Source of the DNA: Erwinia tasmaniensis Et1/99
Lineage (GTDB): Bacteria; Pseudomonadota; Gammaproteobacteria; Enterobacterales; Enterobacteriaceae
Length of the DNA: 64,000 bases
Assembly: GCF_000026185.1 (NCBI RefSeq)
Contig: NC_010694.1
Location: 3,224,001 to 3,288,000 of the forward strand
Direction of reading: 5' to 3'
In this document: in pieces, positions 34,937-43,700 of the stretch
Position numbering within the stretch: position 1 is the stretch's first letter
Layout of the letters: every line of letters begins with the position of its first letter
Position numbers and translations under genes: made by a program
The notes under the pieces: generated by a model
What the model was told of the DNA's origin: nothing
Database searches by the model: none
Seen by the model: the letters and a program-made list of their open reading frames with translations, nothing else

Positions 34937-36937
34937 TCATCCCGCGCCGCTCGTTCCACCCTGCGAGCGGCTTAAACACTCCATCGCTACCGCTTTAAAA
35001 CCGGCGAAATTCTGGCTGTCTCTTAGCCTTACCATGGCTCTTTCGCGCACAAACGTCACGAACAGATCGTAAATCGCCATCGCTTCTTCATACTCCGTCT
35101 TGCCGATAGCCAGCAAAAAAATCACGTACGCCGTTTCATCTCCCCAGACAATCCCCTCTGGTGCCAGCACGGTGTAAACACAGGTTTTTTTTGCCAGCAG
35201 CCCAAGTGAGTGCGGCAGGGCAATCCCTTCTCCCAGCATCGTGGTGACGATGGCTTCGCGCTCTTCCACCGAGGGGTAGAAGGTCTTATCTACCCTTCCT
35301 TCCTGCTTCAGCTGGCCACACAGTTGGCGAAACAGGGCTGAACGATCCGTTGGCCTGTCGAGGATCATAAAGTGGCCGGCATCAAAAAATTTCTCCAGCA
35401 TATAGGGTCGGGTACGATCCAAAAGCACCAGCTTACCAAGCCGTTCCAGCTGGTATTCGGTGGGAAACGGTGACATCACGACCACCGGCTTACTTTTATC
35501 GCTAAGGCGTACGGTGGAGATAACGAAATCCTCCTCCACGCTTCCCTGCAGCTCATACTCACGCAGAGAAATAATCCTTTTCACGACAATCTGCGGATAC
35601 CTGCGCCACAGCATGGCCTGGATCATACGCACGGTAGAATTACCGGTATCACACACCAGCAATATTTGCGGGTGACGCTGATAGCCAACGTTGTAATGGC
35701 GCTCCAGCCCAACGCCGATATGCAGTACCAGAAAACCCATTTCATTCTCGCTGATGGTCCAGGGCGTATATTTACTCCAGTTGGATACCGCCGCCAGCGT
35801 CACGTCCCATGCCAGAGGATAGTGCTGTTTGATATTGGTCAGCAGAGGGTTGGGGATGTGGATCTGATAGCGCACGCGAGTGATCATCGTTTTGATGTGC
35901 ATCAGCAGGTCGGCGTGCAGCTGCGGGTCGTTTAGCAGGTTAAAGTTGTAATGGCTGTTGATATAGCCAAGGATATATTCCACCAGCGAGTCGCCATCAT
36001 CCGCATTGATCGCGCTGGCTTCCCGCCCCCCAACCCGCCGCGCGGCGATATTAACCCGCAGATACGCCTCCTCGGCTGACGAGATCGCCTTACCGACGAC
36101 AGGACGCAGCCGATTGATAATATGGCGGGCAGCGGCGCGAACCTCATCGTCCACGTCTTCGGCGCTAAAATCCGTCAGTGGGTATCCTTCACTTATGCGC
36201 CGCACGGACACCGCACAATACAGGCGCAGATAAAACTCGCCGTCATCCGCCAGGCGAATATGAAAACGTGACAGGCTCTGCTGAAGCAGCGGCTGCAACC
36301 GTTCGAGCATGCCGCTGTTTAGCCCCTCAATCTTGAGCAGGGGACTGTCGCTATCCTCAATGGCTATCTGATAAAACAGGTCGGTCAGGCAGGTGCGTAT
36401 CGCCATCTCGCTGCCGAACAGCTTCATGCCATAGCGCGGCTTGGATTCAATGGTCAACTGATAACGCGCCAGCCACTCCCTGACCTCGGCCATATCGCTT
36501 TGCAGCGTGCTGCGACTGACAAACCATTCGTCGGCCAGGTCTTCCAGCTTGAGTGAAAAAGCCGAGGTGAGGAAGCGGGTTAACAGGTAGTTTATGCGTT
36601 CAACGGAGGTACGCGGCACGCGCAGAGGAGAAGTCGGCTGTTGTAAAAGCCGCTGATAGCGCTCCGCGTCCGCAATTTTCAGGCGATAGCCCACGCCACG
36701 ACAGAGCACAAAACGGGCGGCATAATCCGTCAGCAGCTCATTGAGCACGTTAATATCGCTGCGCACCGTGCGCGTAGAGACGTTAAGACGCCGCGCCAGC
36801 TCGTCCTGCGGCAGCGTTTCATTTTGCAAAACCGCAAACAGCTGGGCCAGCCGTTGGTTGGGGAATCTCACGAGTTGCCACTTTTCCCGTTGGCGGCAGG
36901 GGGGGATCCACATCTTCCCCCTGCCTGACTTTTTCAC
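34937..36937 (-). CDS. PRD-containing transcription regulator with PTS EIIB- and EIIA-like domains
   Basis: Up to 666 residues. An HTH domain (RLAQLFAVLQNETLPQDELARRLNVS region near 30-60) is followed by a second winged helix, two PRD regions (about 190-400), an EIIB-like domain with LLVCDTGNS (Cys) and a C-terminal EIIA domain with GIALPH (His). This is the MtlR/LicR/BglG-type activator layout controlled by PTS phosphorylation. Starts are uncertain: GTG 36937, ATG 36913 or GTG 36871 (the last gives MRFPNQRL). It closes the sugar operon, 42 bp after the aldolase behind a terminator-like hairpin, so it probably controls that operon. Confidence 0.83.
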   Translation of the reverse strand: MKKSGRGKMWIPPCRQREKWQLVRFPNQRLAQLFAVLQNETLPQDELARRLNVSTRTVRSDINVLNELLTDYAARFVLCRGVGYRLKIADAERYQRLLQQPTSPLRVPRTSVERINYLLTRFLTSAFSLKLEDLADEWFVSRSTLQSDMAEVREWLARYQLTIESKPRYGMKLFGSEMAIRTCLTDLFYQIAIEDSDSPLLKIEGLNSGMLERLQPLLQQSLSRFHIRLADDGEFYLRLYCAVSVRRISEGYPLTDFSAEDVDDEVRAAARHIINRLRPVVGKAISSAEEAYLRVNIAARRVGGREASAINADDGDSLVEYILGYINSHYNFNLLNDPQLHADLLMHIKTMITRVRYQIHIPNPLLTNIKQHYPLAWDVTLAAVSNWSKYTPWTISENEMGFLVLHIGVGLERHYNVGYQRHPQILLVCDTGNSTVRMIQAMLWRRYPQIVVKRIISLREYELQGSVEEDFVISTVRLSDKSKPVVVMSPFPTEYQLERLGKLVLLDRTRPYMLEKFFDAGHFMILDRPTDRSALFRQLCGQLKQEGRVDKTFYPSVEEREAIVTTMLGEGIALPHSLGLLAKKTCVYTVLAPEGIVWGDETAYVIFLLAIGKTEYEEAMAIYDLFVTFVRERAMVRLRDSQNFAGFKAVAMECLSRSQGGTSGAG

Positions 36938-36940
36938 GAT

Positions 36941-36969
36941 GAAAAATAGCCCCTGTTAAAACAAGGGGC
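36941..36969 (-). terminator. Terminator-like hairpin between aldolase and regulator genes
   Basis: On the minus strand GCCCCT and AGGGGC form a 6-bp stem over a 9-base loop followed by TATTTTTC. It probably reduces, not stops, read-through into the regulator. Confidence 0.5.
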
Positions 36970-36979
36970 AGAATGAATA

Positions 36980-37720
36980 TCAATCCACCAGCTGCCGGGT
37001 GATCGCCATCAGCCTTGCCACCTCTTCAGGTCGCGTCAGGCCTGTGGATTTATCCATTATCGAGCTGTAGATATGCGGGATAATTTTACTGACGCCGGCA
37101 TCCAGTGCGAACTGTAGGATCGCAGCAAAGTTATTTAAATCGATACCTCCGGTGGGCTCCAGCCAGAAATCCTGTGCCGCGCAGGCGGCGGCCACCGCCT
37201 TAAACTCGTCAATGGTGTGCAGCCCATTCATCGGAAAATATTTTACCGAGCTGCCGCCCATGTCCTTCAGGAGCGCCACCGCGGTGGCCACCGGAACCAC
37301 GCCGTCTGCCTTTCTGCAACTGAGCGGGCCGGTAGAAATCTTCACCATCCCAGGCTGGCCGGTCGGTGAGATAAGCCCGTTTACCACCGTCTGCGACTGC
37401 CCGAGCAGCACCCGCGAGGTCGCCACGCCGGTAAATACCTGGTTAACGTGCTGCGGCTGAATGCGGGCTGCGATTGCGCTCACCTTTGTTGACTGCTGCG
37501 GATCGCCGCCACCCAGACCCACCGACAGCGCATTATCGATTAATGCCGCATATTCGCGCATATCGGTCACCGCACTGTCCACGCTGTCATAATCTTTCGA
37601 CAATACGCCGACAAGCACATGGCCTTCTGCCGCCTGCCAGATATCACGCGCGTTCTGTTTTGAACCGGCCAGTACGTTGAGACATACCCGGTCACGATAG
37701 AAATTGGGGGTTAGCGTCAT
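36980..37720 (-). CDS. KDGP-aldolase family protein, DgaF-like
   Basis: 246 residues. The sequence from LTPNFYRDRVCLNVLAGS onward fits the DgaF-type 2-dehydro-3-deoxy-6-phosphogluconate aldolase family, with KYFPMNG and LEPTGGIDLNNF as the phosphate and substrate loops. It would split a KDGP-type acid into pyruvate and glyceraldehyde 3-phosphate. The ATG at 37720 overlaps the upstream stop as ATGA, so I prefer it to the ATG at 37726. It stands after the DgaE-like lyase, as in the glucosaminate operon of Salmonella. Confidence 0.85.
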   Translation of the reverse strand: MTLTPNFYRDRVCLNVLAGSKQNARDIWQAAEGHVLVGVLSKDYDSVDSAVTDMREYAALIDNALSVGLGGGDPQQSTKVSAIAARIQPQHVNQVFTGVATSRVLLGQSQTVVNGLISPTGQPGMVKISTGPLSCRKADGVVPVATAVALLKDMGGSSVKYFPMNGLHTIDEFKAVAAACAAQDFWLEPTGGIDLNNFAAILQFALDAGVSKIIPHIYSSIMDKSTGLTRPEEVARLMAITRQLVD

Positions 37721-38838
37721 AAGCATTGATATCCGGCAATAAAGGCATTAATACAAGAAAAAATGGTGCGCAGCTGATCAACGGTCACGCTGCGCACGTC
37801 TACTTCGACAATCCCTTCATTGGCCTTGTAATCTCGAAAATAGATGGCAATATCGCCGGTTTTCAGCGCCTGGACGATCTCTCCGGCGGTACGCCCCAGC
37901 GCCGCCTTATCAAAATGCATTTCCGTACGGGCAATATCCCGTCCGGCAGCATCCCATACCACTCGCGCCTTGATGCCCGACAGTTGATTAAGGCTGGCGA
38001 TAAATGGCGTCATTTTTTCCACCATCTGCCTGCCGGTCACCCTGGTGCGCAGCAGATAGTTTTCAATCGCCAGGGTCAAACCGAGAATACCCTCTTTACC
38101 CACCTTCATCGCACGGCCAATGCCCTGCGACTGCCTTTTCACCCACTCGACATACTGCGTCTTGCCAATAACCAGCCCGCTGGTCGGCCCCTCGATCGCT
38201 TTGGCACCGCTGTAGACAACCAGATCGGCACCAGCCTTATAGTCATCCTGTAAATCTTCTTCGGCGGCAGCGTCAACAATCAGCGGTACACCGTGCTTAT
38301 GCGCCACCACTGCCGCCTGCTCCACGCTAAGGTGACTTTTCTGCACACAATGATGCGACTTGATATACAGAACGGCGGCGGTTTGCGCGGTGATAGCCGC
38401 TGAAAGCTGTTCTGCTGAGCATTCGTTGGCATAGCCCGCTTCCACCAGCCGCCCCCCGCCCAGTGCCACCATCGTGCCAACCGGAGCGCCATAGTTCACG
38501 TTATGACCTTTCGGCAGCACGATGTCATGCGCAACGTCCAACGGGGCAGCATGGAGATGATCCAGCAGCCAGGGGTTATCCTTGGTAATCACCGCCGCTA
38601 TCGACTGGGCAAGTCCCGCCGATGCACAGGAAACCACCAGCGCCGCCTCACACCCCAGAAGCCCGGCGATATACCTACCGCTTTTATTTATCAAATCGTT
38701 AATTTCAAAATAGTGATTCAGGCCAAATTTAACCGTTTCCACCACGTCGGCACTCGGCGTAGACACCCCGAGGATCGTCATGCGGCCGGAGGCGTTGATC
38801 ACCTGCTTTAAGCCATATTTTTCATAAACTGAGGTCAT
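37717..38838 (-). CDS. PLP-dependent ammonia-lyase of the DgaE/SelA-like family
   Basis: 373 residues. The start YEKYGLKQVINASGRMT and the PLP-lysine region VVYSGAKAIEGPTSG near residue 215 mark the DgaE family, which removes ammonia from D-glucosaminate 6-phosphate to give KDGP. The ATG at 38838 has AAGGGA about 10 bases upstream and fits homologues better than that at 38856. It overlaps the amidohydrolase end. The true substrate may be another 2-amino sugar acid phosphate. Confidence 0.83.
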   Translation of the reverse strand: MTSVYEKYGLKQVINASGRMTILGVSTPSADVVETVKFGLNHYFEINDLINKSGRYIAGLLGCEAALVVSCASAGLAQSIAAVITKDNPWLLDHLHAAPLDVAHDIVLPKGHNVNYGAPVGTMVALGGGRLVEAGYANECSAEQLSAAITAQTAAVLYIKSHHCVQKSHLSVEQAAVVAHKHGVPLIVDAAAEEDLQDDYKAGADLVVYSGAKAIEGPTSGLVIGKTQYVEWVKRQSQGIGRAMKVGKEGILGLTLAIENYLLRTRVTGRQMVEKMTPFIASLNQLSGIKARVVWDAAGRDIARTEMHFDKAALGRTAGEIVQALKTGDIAIYFRDYKANEGIVEVDVRSVTVDQLRTIFSCINAFIAGYQCL

Positions 38839-39955
38839 TACGTTTTTTCCCTTCATCGGTCATGGATCCCTGCCCGCCGACCACGGCGACCAGCGGCACC
38901 AGCTGTCTTTCACCGGGCAGCGTCTGCCCGTCAGAATCACCGAACAGGCAGACGGCCCGCTGCAGGTCGAAAATCGTCAGATCGGCGGCATAACCCGGTT
39001 CGAGCCGACCAACCTCGGCCAGACGCAGTCCGTCAGCAGCCTGCGTGGTCACGCAGTCGATCACCTGTGACAGCGTCATGCCGAGATGCAGAAACTTCGA
39101 CATCACCTGCGCCAGGCTATAAACCGGGCCGTTAAGACGGTTACGGCAGTAGATATCCGAACTGATGGTATGCGGCAAAATGCCCTGGGCGATCGCCGCC
39201 CGCGCCACCGCAAAGCTGAAGCTGGCGCTACCGTGGCCCACATCCAGCCGCACGCCGCGCTGCAATGCGCGAGTGATGGAGGCGCGCAAAATGCCGGATG
39301 GGGCCAGGATGCGGTTCGCCTTGCCATGATAACAGTGGGTGATCGTGTCGCCCGCGGTCAGCAGATCGGCGATCTCATCAAGATCCGGCGGATCGTTGCC
39401 GATATGCACCATCAGCGGCAGCTGCCCGTTATCCTGCTGCATCGTTTTGGCGCGCCGCAGCGGTTGAATACCGTTTTGTTCTACCACGCTGCTGCTGATA
39501 CGGGCCTTGAGGCCAACAATAAACCCCGGATGCCGCTGCAATGCGGCTTTCACCGCCTGCTCGTCGAGGTTTGCCATATCGGCCAGCTCGTTCTGGGTGA
39601 CAATACCGCCACGGGCAATATTCAACAGCGCGTAGACCCTGGTGCTGGCACCACGAGTCAGCTGAAAAAAATCATCAATCTCGTCGGCTCCGGCGCTGCC
39701 CGCATCCACCACCGTGGTCACCCCGCTCTCTACCCCAATGCGATCGGCTTCATCATGATAAATCGGTGATTTGGCATAACAGTGGACATGCGAATCAATC
39801 CACCCCGCGCTAAGCCAGTAGCGACCGGCCAGATCCCACTCGCGCACCGCGCTGCCAGACAGCATGCCAACGGCAGCAATTTTGCCCTTATCTATCGCAA
39901 TATCAGTGAGTGCACCGTTGCTAAGGCGGGCCTGCCGGATAATCAGGTCAAACAT
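38822..39955 (-). CDS. Amidohydrolase/deacetylase family metallohydrolase
   Basis: 377 residues of the amidohydrolase (urease/dihydroorotase) superfamily. Metal-site features in order: HVH in IDSHVHCY near 58, the carboxylated-lysine candidate in GLKARIS near 160, histidines in MVHIGND and THCYHG, and Asp in SSDIYC. It should remove an acyl or cyclic amide group. ATG 39955 is chosen because AGGAG lies 6 bases upstream; a longer frame to 39991 lacks this. In the operon it likely frees an amino group for the DgaE-like lyase. Confidence 0.83.
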   Translation of the reverse strand: MFDLIIRQARLSNGALTDIAIDKGKIAAVGMLSGSAVREWDLAGRYWLSAGWIDSHVHCYAKSPIYHDEADRIGVESGVTTVVDAGSAGADEIDDFFQLTRGASTRVYALLNIARGGIVTQNELADMANLDEQAVKAALQRHPGFIVGLKARISSSVVEQNGIQPLRRAKTMQQDNGQLPLMVHIGNDPPDLDEIADLLTAGDTITHCYHGKANRILAPSGILRASITRALQRGVRLDVGHGSASFSFAVARAAIAQGILPHTISSDIYCRNRLNGPVYSLAQVMSKFLHLGMTLSQVIDCVTTQAADGLRLAEVGRLEPGYAADLTIFDLQRAVCLFGDSDGQTLPGERQLVPLVAVVGGQGSMTDEGKKRNDLSL

Positions 39956-40000
39956 GGCGAACTCCTGAGCGCGGCCGCTTCCTGCCGCCACGCGGGTTAA

Positions 40001-40645
40001 TTACAGTCCGATAGGGAAGATCGCCCCCAGCAGCATCGCCCCGAGGATAGCCCCACCGACGATCGGCTTATTCCACAGGTAAAACAACAGTGAGCCGACC
40101 AGCGAACCCAGGCCGATAGGAATTGACGCGCTGATGGCAGACAAAACGATCAGTGGCCCGAGAAAACGGCCTGCGGCATTGCCCGCCCCCATCATCACGT
40201 CAGCGCCATAGGTGGAGTCGCTGTTATTAATGGTAAATTTGCGCGCAAGAATGATCAGATAGCCGACCGCCAGGCCGAGTATCAGCCCGGTAGCCAGTGC
40301 GGCAGCAAAGTGAGCTATCGGAAAAATAACCCCGGCCCCCAGCAACAGCGCCGGCACGCCCAGGCCTATACCGGTCTGGATGGCGCCACCAATATCAAGG
40401 ATGCCGACCAGCGAACCTTCAATAATGCGCGCAAACAGAAAGCTGGCACCAAAGGCGGCGACCGCACCGTAGACGCCCGTATCCATACCGGAGCGTAACA
40501 TCGAGACAAAAGCGACCTCGTTAAATGCCCCCAGCCCGTAGACGTAATACATATGCGTACCGGCAAATACCCCGGCGGATAGCAGGCCGACGAAGATCGG
40601 AAATGACCAGTCCGCATACCAGAAACCGCTTTTTGACTCATCCAT
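40001..40645 (-). CDS. DUF4310 family membrane protein
   Basis: 214 residues with about six membrane segments and a conserved glycine-rich stretch in the middle. It belongs to the DUF4310/4311/4312/SFCGS set, an uncharacterised membrane complex always found with amidohydrolase, DgaE and DgaF genes. Context suggests a transporter for the operon's substrate; this has not been shown, as far as I know. It is followed 45 bp later by the amidohydrolase. Confidence 0.82.
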   Translation of the reverse strand: MDESKSGFWYADWSFPIFVGLLSAGVFAGTHMYYVYGLGAFNEVAFVSMLRSGMDTGVYGAVAAFGASFLFARIIEGSLVGILDIGGAIQTGIGLGVPALLLGAGVIFPIAHFAAALATGLILGLAVGYLIILARKFTINNSDSTYGADVMMGAGNAAGRFLGPLIVLSAISASIPIGLGSLVGSLLFYLWNKPIVGGAILGAMLLGAIFPIGL

Positions 40646-40658
40646 TGCCTTCGTCCTT

Positions 40659-41436
40659 TTATTTACCGCTAAGGGTGTTGTGGAGAATATCCAGCCAGTT
40701 CGGTATAACCAGCTGGAAGGATTGCAGCACCTTCATATCGAATCCACGGAAGAAACCGCTGAGTACAAACAGCAGGATGATGGCTGCCATCATCACTTTC
40801 GTGACGCGGTTCCAGCCGCTCTCTTCCACCCCTTTACCGATCAGAATGCCCAGCACCAGCCCCGGTACGGCATTACCCATCATCAGCTGCGCCAGCCCGC
40901 CAAAAATGGTGGCCCAGAAACCCGACCTTTTACCGGCATCGATCGCCGCCAGCCAGAACAGTACCGGCATCACGGTATTCACCAGCAGGTTAGCCGCGGG
41001 AACCAGTACTTTTACCGCGGCTAACCTGCAACGCTGCCGGCACCGCCAACGCGGTGGAGTTAAGAAAAGCCACGACGATCGTGCCCACGATGCCGCAGGC
41101 TATCGCCATTTTCTTCGGGTTATGCAGGGTTTGCGCCAGGTCACGGTTTTTCATCATCAGCGCCGCCGCCCCCCAGTTGGGGATGATGCGGTGGTCAACA
41201 TCCTGGGTGAAAGAGCCGGCCGCCACGGAAGAGGCCCAGGCGTTGAAAAAGAATCCGAGACCGAAAGAGAAGTGAGAGGCCGGATCGCCCTCACAGGAGT
41301 TCAACTCACCGAGTGTACGAAATGCACCCATGCCCTGCGTGGTGGGGGCATGAAACATACGCGCTGCCCCGGCTCCCACCCCCACGCCGACCAGGCCGCC
41401 AATCATTAACGACTTAAATAATATGATTAAAAACAT
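40659..41436 (-). pseudogene. DUF4311 family membrane protein, split by a frameshift
   Basis: The first frame (41436 to 40990) encodes a normal DUF4311 start (MFLIILFKSLMIGG...) but leaves the family sequence after VPAALQV and stops ten residues later. The family sequence resumes in the other frame (AVKVLVPAANLLVNTVMP, continuing to the stop at 40659). Joining the frames would give about 258 residues, the family's normal length by my memory. A net 1-base gain or 2-base loss near 41014-41017 explains it. The break lies in a perfect 15-bp inverted repeat. Protein function is probably lost unless the frameshift is bypassed. Confidence 0.8.
40985..41029. repeat. Perfect 15-bp inverted repeat at the DUF4311 frameshift
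   Basis: GCAGGTTAGCCGCGG (40985-40999) and CCGCGGCTAACCTGC (41015-41029) are exact reverse complements, separated by 15 bases. Both arms are inside coding sequence. Confidence 0.95.
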
Positions 41437-41468
41437 CCGCTTTTCCTTTTTGTTATCGCCAAACGTTT

Positions 41469-41768
41469 TTATTTCACGGTGCTGAATTCCACCCTGTCGG
41501 CCGCTATCGCCACCACATTGACGACGATCTCCAGCTCAACGCCGTAGATCCGCTTTTCGCGCGCCAGAAAGAAAAAAAAGAACTTTTCTTTACTAACGCG
41601 TTGCCACGCGCTCAACACCCGAACCTCAACGGGCTCAATACGCAGCAGGACGTTTTGACTGGATTTCAACACCGTGTTTTGTACCTGGCTCAACGCGGCG
41701 GCAAACGCCTTCGCTTTGCTGTCGTCTTTCCCGCTGACTTTCACCGTGGTAGTGAATTGTTCTTTCAT
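41469..41768 (-). CDS. DUF4312 family protein
   Basis: 99 residues, soluble, alpha/beta in appearance. The start MKEQFTTTVKVSGKDDSKAK and the later EPVEVRVLSA match the DUF4312 family as I remember it. It begins in an ATGA overlap with the upstream SFCGS gene, so it is translationally coupled. Near residue 70 it has five phenylalanines in a row. Function unknown; always found with DUF4310 and DUF4311, so a cytoplasmic partner of that membrane complex is likely. Confidence 0.82.
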   Translation of the reverse strand: MKEQFTTTVKVSGKDDSKAKAFAAALSQVQNTVLKSSQNVLLRIEPVEVRVLSAWQRVSKEKFFFFFLAREKRIYGVELEIVVNVVAIAADRVEFSTVK

Positions 41769-42460
41769 CCTGCTTGCTTCTTCTTCCACGCCTGTAACAG
41801 GCGCTCACCCAGCTCCTCTTTGTCCATAAAGCCGAAACCCAGCACGGTAGCGCCGTCGTTAATGGCGGTAACGCCTTCTTCGATGGAGCGCATGCCGTGT
41901 TTCGCCTTATAGCCATACTTGTTCTGGGCCGTGATAGCCCCGGCACCGCCGCTGCCGCAGAAGGAGATGCCAAAATCGGCGTTTTCTGCCTTCATGACGT
42001 CACCCAGCTTCATATCTGCCGCCACCCCCGGCACCACGACAGCATGGCCCCCCGCTTTCTCAATGCCTGCGGCCACTTTCTGCCCCTTCCCCAGACGATC
42101 GCCGATAACAACGGTGATTTTAGACATCGTGCCCCCCTCATTTTCGTTTGCTTGAGCGACTTCAAAATGCACCGACAGCAGCCATGACTCTTCAACAGAC
42201 AAATTACCAAACAGGTCTACCACCTGCTGAGCCAGCGCCATCGACCGTGGTGAAATCTCTTCAAACAGGTCGGCTTCAACGTCGGGAAGCGCTTCTCCGG
42301 TGAGTGAGCGCAGCGCCATTGCCCGTACATGGGAAGCCAACATATGTTGCTGTACCGGATTGGGTCGAATATTCCCTGCGGCAATCAGCCCGGTAATTTG
42401 CGTCATTACCCGTGCAGTCAGCCGTTGAATATCGGCGTCCCTTTCTGTCACCCCACTCAT
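41765..42460 (-). CDS. Fused PRD-domain plus glycine-rich SFCGS family protein
   Basis: About 231 residues from the ATG at 42460 (AAAGGAA 7-8 bases upstream); an ATG at 42487 would add nine. The N-terminal 110 residues form a single PRD-type helical domain, the C-terminal 120 the glycine-rich SFCGS family (SFCGSGGAGAITAQNKYGYK), beginning MSKITVVIGDRL. In relatives these are, to my knowledge, two genes. Here they share one frame, but GAGGGGGG lies just before the internal ATG at 42127, so the second half may also be made alone. It is the first gene of the sugar operon. Confidence 0.78.
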   Translation of the reverse strand: MSGVTERDADIQRLTARVMTQITGLIAAGNIRPNPVQQHMLASHVRAMALRSLTGEALPDVEADLFEEISPRSMALAQQVVDLFGNLSVEESWLLSVHFEVAQANENEGGTMSKITVVIGDRLGKGQKVAAGIEKAGGHAVVVPGVAADMKLGDVMKAENADFGISFCGSGGAGAITAQNKYGYKAKHGMRSIEEGVTAINDGATVLGFGFMDKEELGERLLQAWKKKQAG

Positions 42461-42487
42461 CGGCAACGTTCCTTTACTCACTGACAT

Positions 42488-42875
42488 TCCCCCCTCATCC
42501 GCAATGCAAATAAACTAGCCCGGCAGCGGCTGACTGTGTAGAACGACTTTTTCCACCACGAAGTGGAAATAAGTGGGTGATGACCGGGCCGTATCGCAAA
42601 AGCGTTATGGCCGAAAAAGAGAGGGGGGCTGATGTAAGCGGTTAATAAGCTCCAGTGCATAACTGTAACGGTAAAACCAGGCGTGCTTATCGACTGATTA
42701 TATAACGGGAAAGAGAGCTCGCATTTTTTACTTCGCTTCGTTTAGTTTAGTTTAAGCCTTTATACCAATGACGACATCCCTAACCTCATCGGTAGTAACT
42801 AAGCGTTTTCTGGAAGAGTTATTGGTCCTTAAAGATAATACTTACGTGCCAAATAAATAATTCGGGGTATGATAA
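42488..42875. other. Intergenic region with operator-like inverted repeat and short tandem repeats
   Basis: Divergent promoter region of the sugar operon (minus) and the effector-like gene (plus). TTTCCAC (42550-42556) and GTGGAAA (42563-42569) form a 7-bp inverted repeat with a 6-base spacer, about 90 bp before the operon start, a good place for activator binding. At 42731-42755 two CTTCG units are followed by TTTAG, TTTAG and TTTAA. No hrp-box was found. Confidence 0.45.
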
Positions 42876-43601
42876 ATGGTAAATATTACAACGGGCTTTT
42901 TACGGGTTTTTGGAATATCTGGTTCACGGCCGATCGCAACGCAAACGCCTGGTCATTCGTTTTTTTCAAGGATCGTGGGCGTTAAAAACTCTGTAAACCA
43001 GCTTAACCAACGGCTCAAGCCTGCCAGTTTACCGAAAGCTTTCGAGGGGGTGAATGCTACCGCAGCACCCGAAAACTTAGTCGCACTAAAGGATCGGCAG
43101 ATTGCTTTCAGCGTGGGTCCTCAAAATATAATACGGAGAAACAACGTTGCCAATCCTGATATTAGTGCACCCGTATGTCTATATACCGATAAAAAAAGAG
43201 ACAATACTTCGGTTCAGAAACCCGGCTTAGCGACGATGTTAAAAGCCGCGCTGAAGGAATTTGAAAGTAATCGGAACAAAAATATACCCGGAAACAGCAC
43301 ATCCGCCTCTGTGGTGAATGTAACCGCGCCGCCGAATCATCCTACCTTTAAATACCCGGTCACGCTGCCTTCAGAGGAACGATGCCTGAAACCACATCGT
43401 CAGGCGCCGCCACTTCCGGAAATTAGAAATTTTGCTTCTGACAAACCGCGGTTTAATGCCGATAATACAGAAAGCACTATCGCAGCAGCGCCCAAAACCC
43501 TCATGAAGGAAATCATGTGGCATTTAGAGTTATATGACGATATTGAATTAGCCGCTAAGAAGAACCCGGAGGGCTATTCAACTTTGCGTACATCGGAATA
43601 A
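42876..43601 (+). CDS. Orphan protein with type III effector-like N-terminus
   Basis: 241 residues, no family recognised. The first 60 residues lack Asp and Glu, residue 4 is Ile, and about one residue in ten of the first 50 is Ser; these are traits of type III secretion signals in plant pathogens. The middle is rich in Asn, Ser and Pro (PPNHP, RQAPPLPEI); there is no membrane segment. The gene looks AT-richer than pmbA and stands alone between the sugar operon and pmbA. No hrp-box precedes it. It may be an effector, or simply a fast-evolving orphan. Confidence 0.6.
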   Translation: MVNITTGFLRVFGISGSRPIATQTPGHSFFSRIVGVKNSVNQLNQRLKPASLPKAFEGVNATAAPENLVALKDRQIAFSVGPQNIIRRNNVANPDISAPVCLYTDKKRDNTSVQKPGLATMLKAALKEFESNRNKNIPGNSTSASVVNVTAPPNHPTFKYPVTLPSEERCLKPHRQAPPLPEIRNFASDKPRFNADNTESTIAAAPKTLMKEIMWHLELYDDIELAAKKNPEGYSTLRTSE

Positions 43602-43700
43602 GTTGATAGCACCTGAGTGTCTTTTCAGGTGCAGGTTAGCGGAAAGAACAGGGGCAACGGTTTTCACCGCCGCCCTTTTAGCCTACAGAAAGAGGGGGAA

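Noticed and set aside
41560-41600. Phenylalanine/T-rich run in the DUF4312 gene as a slippage tract
   Set aside because: The run is interrupted (GAAAAAAAAG on the plus strand is at most eight) and the frame continues normally on both sides.
42660-42875. Search for a hrp-box before the effector-like gene
   Set aside because: No GGAAC followed by CCAC at 15-16 bp; GGTCC ... CCAA at 20 bp is too far from consensus.
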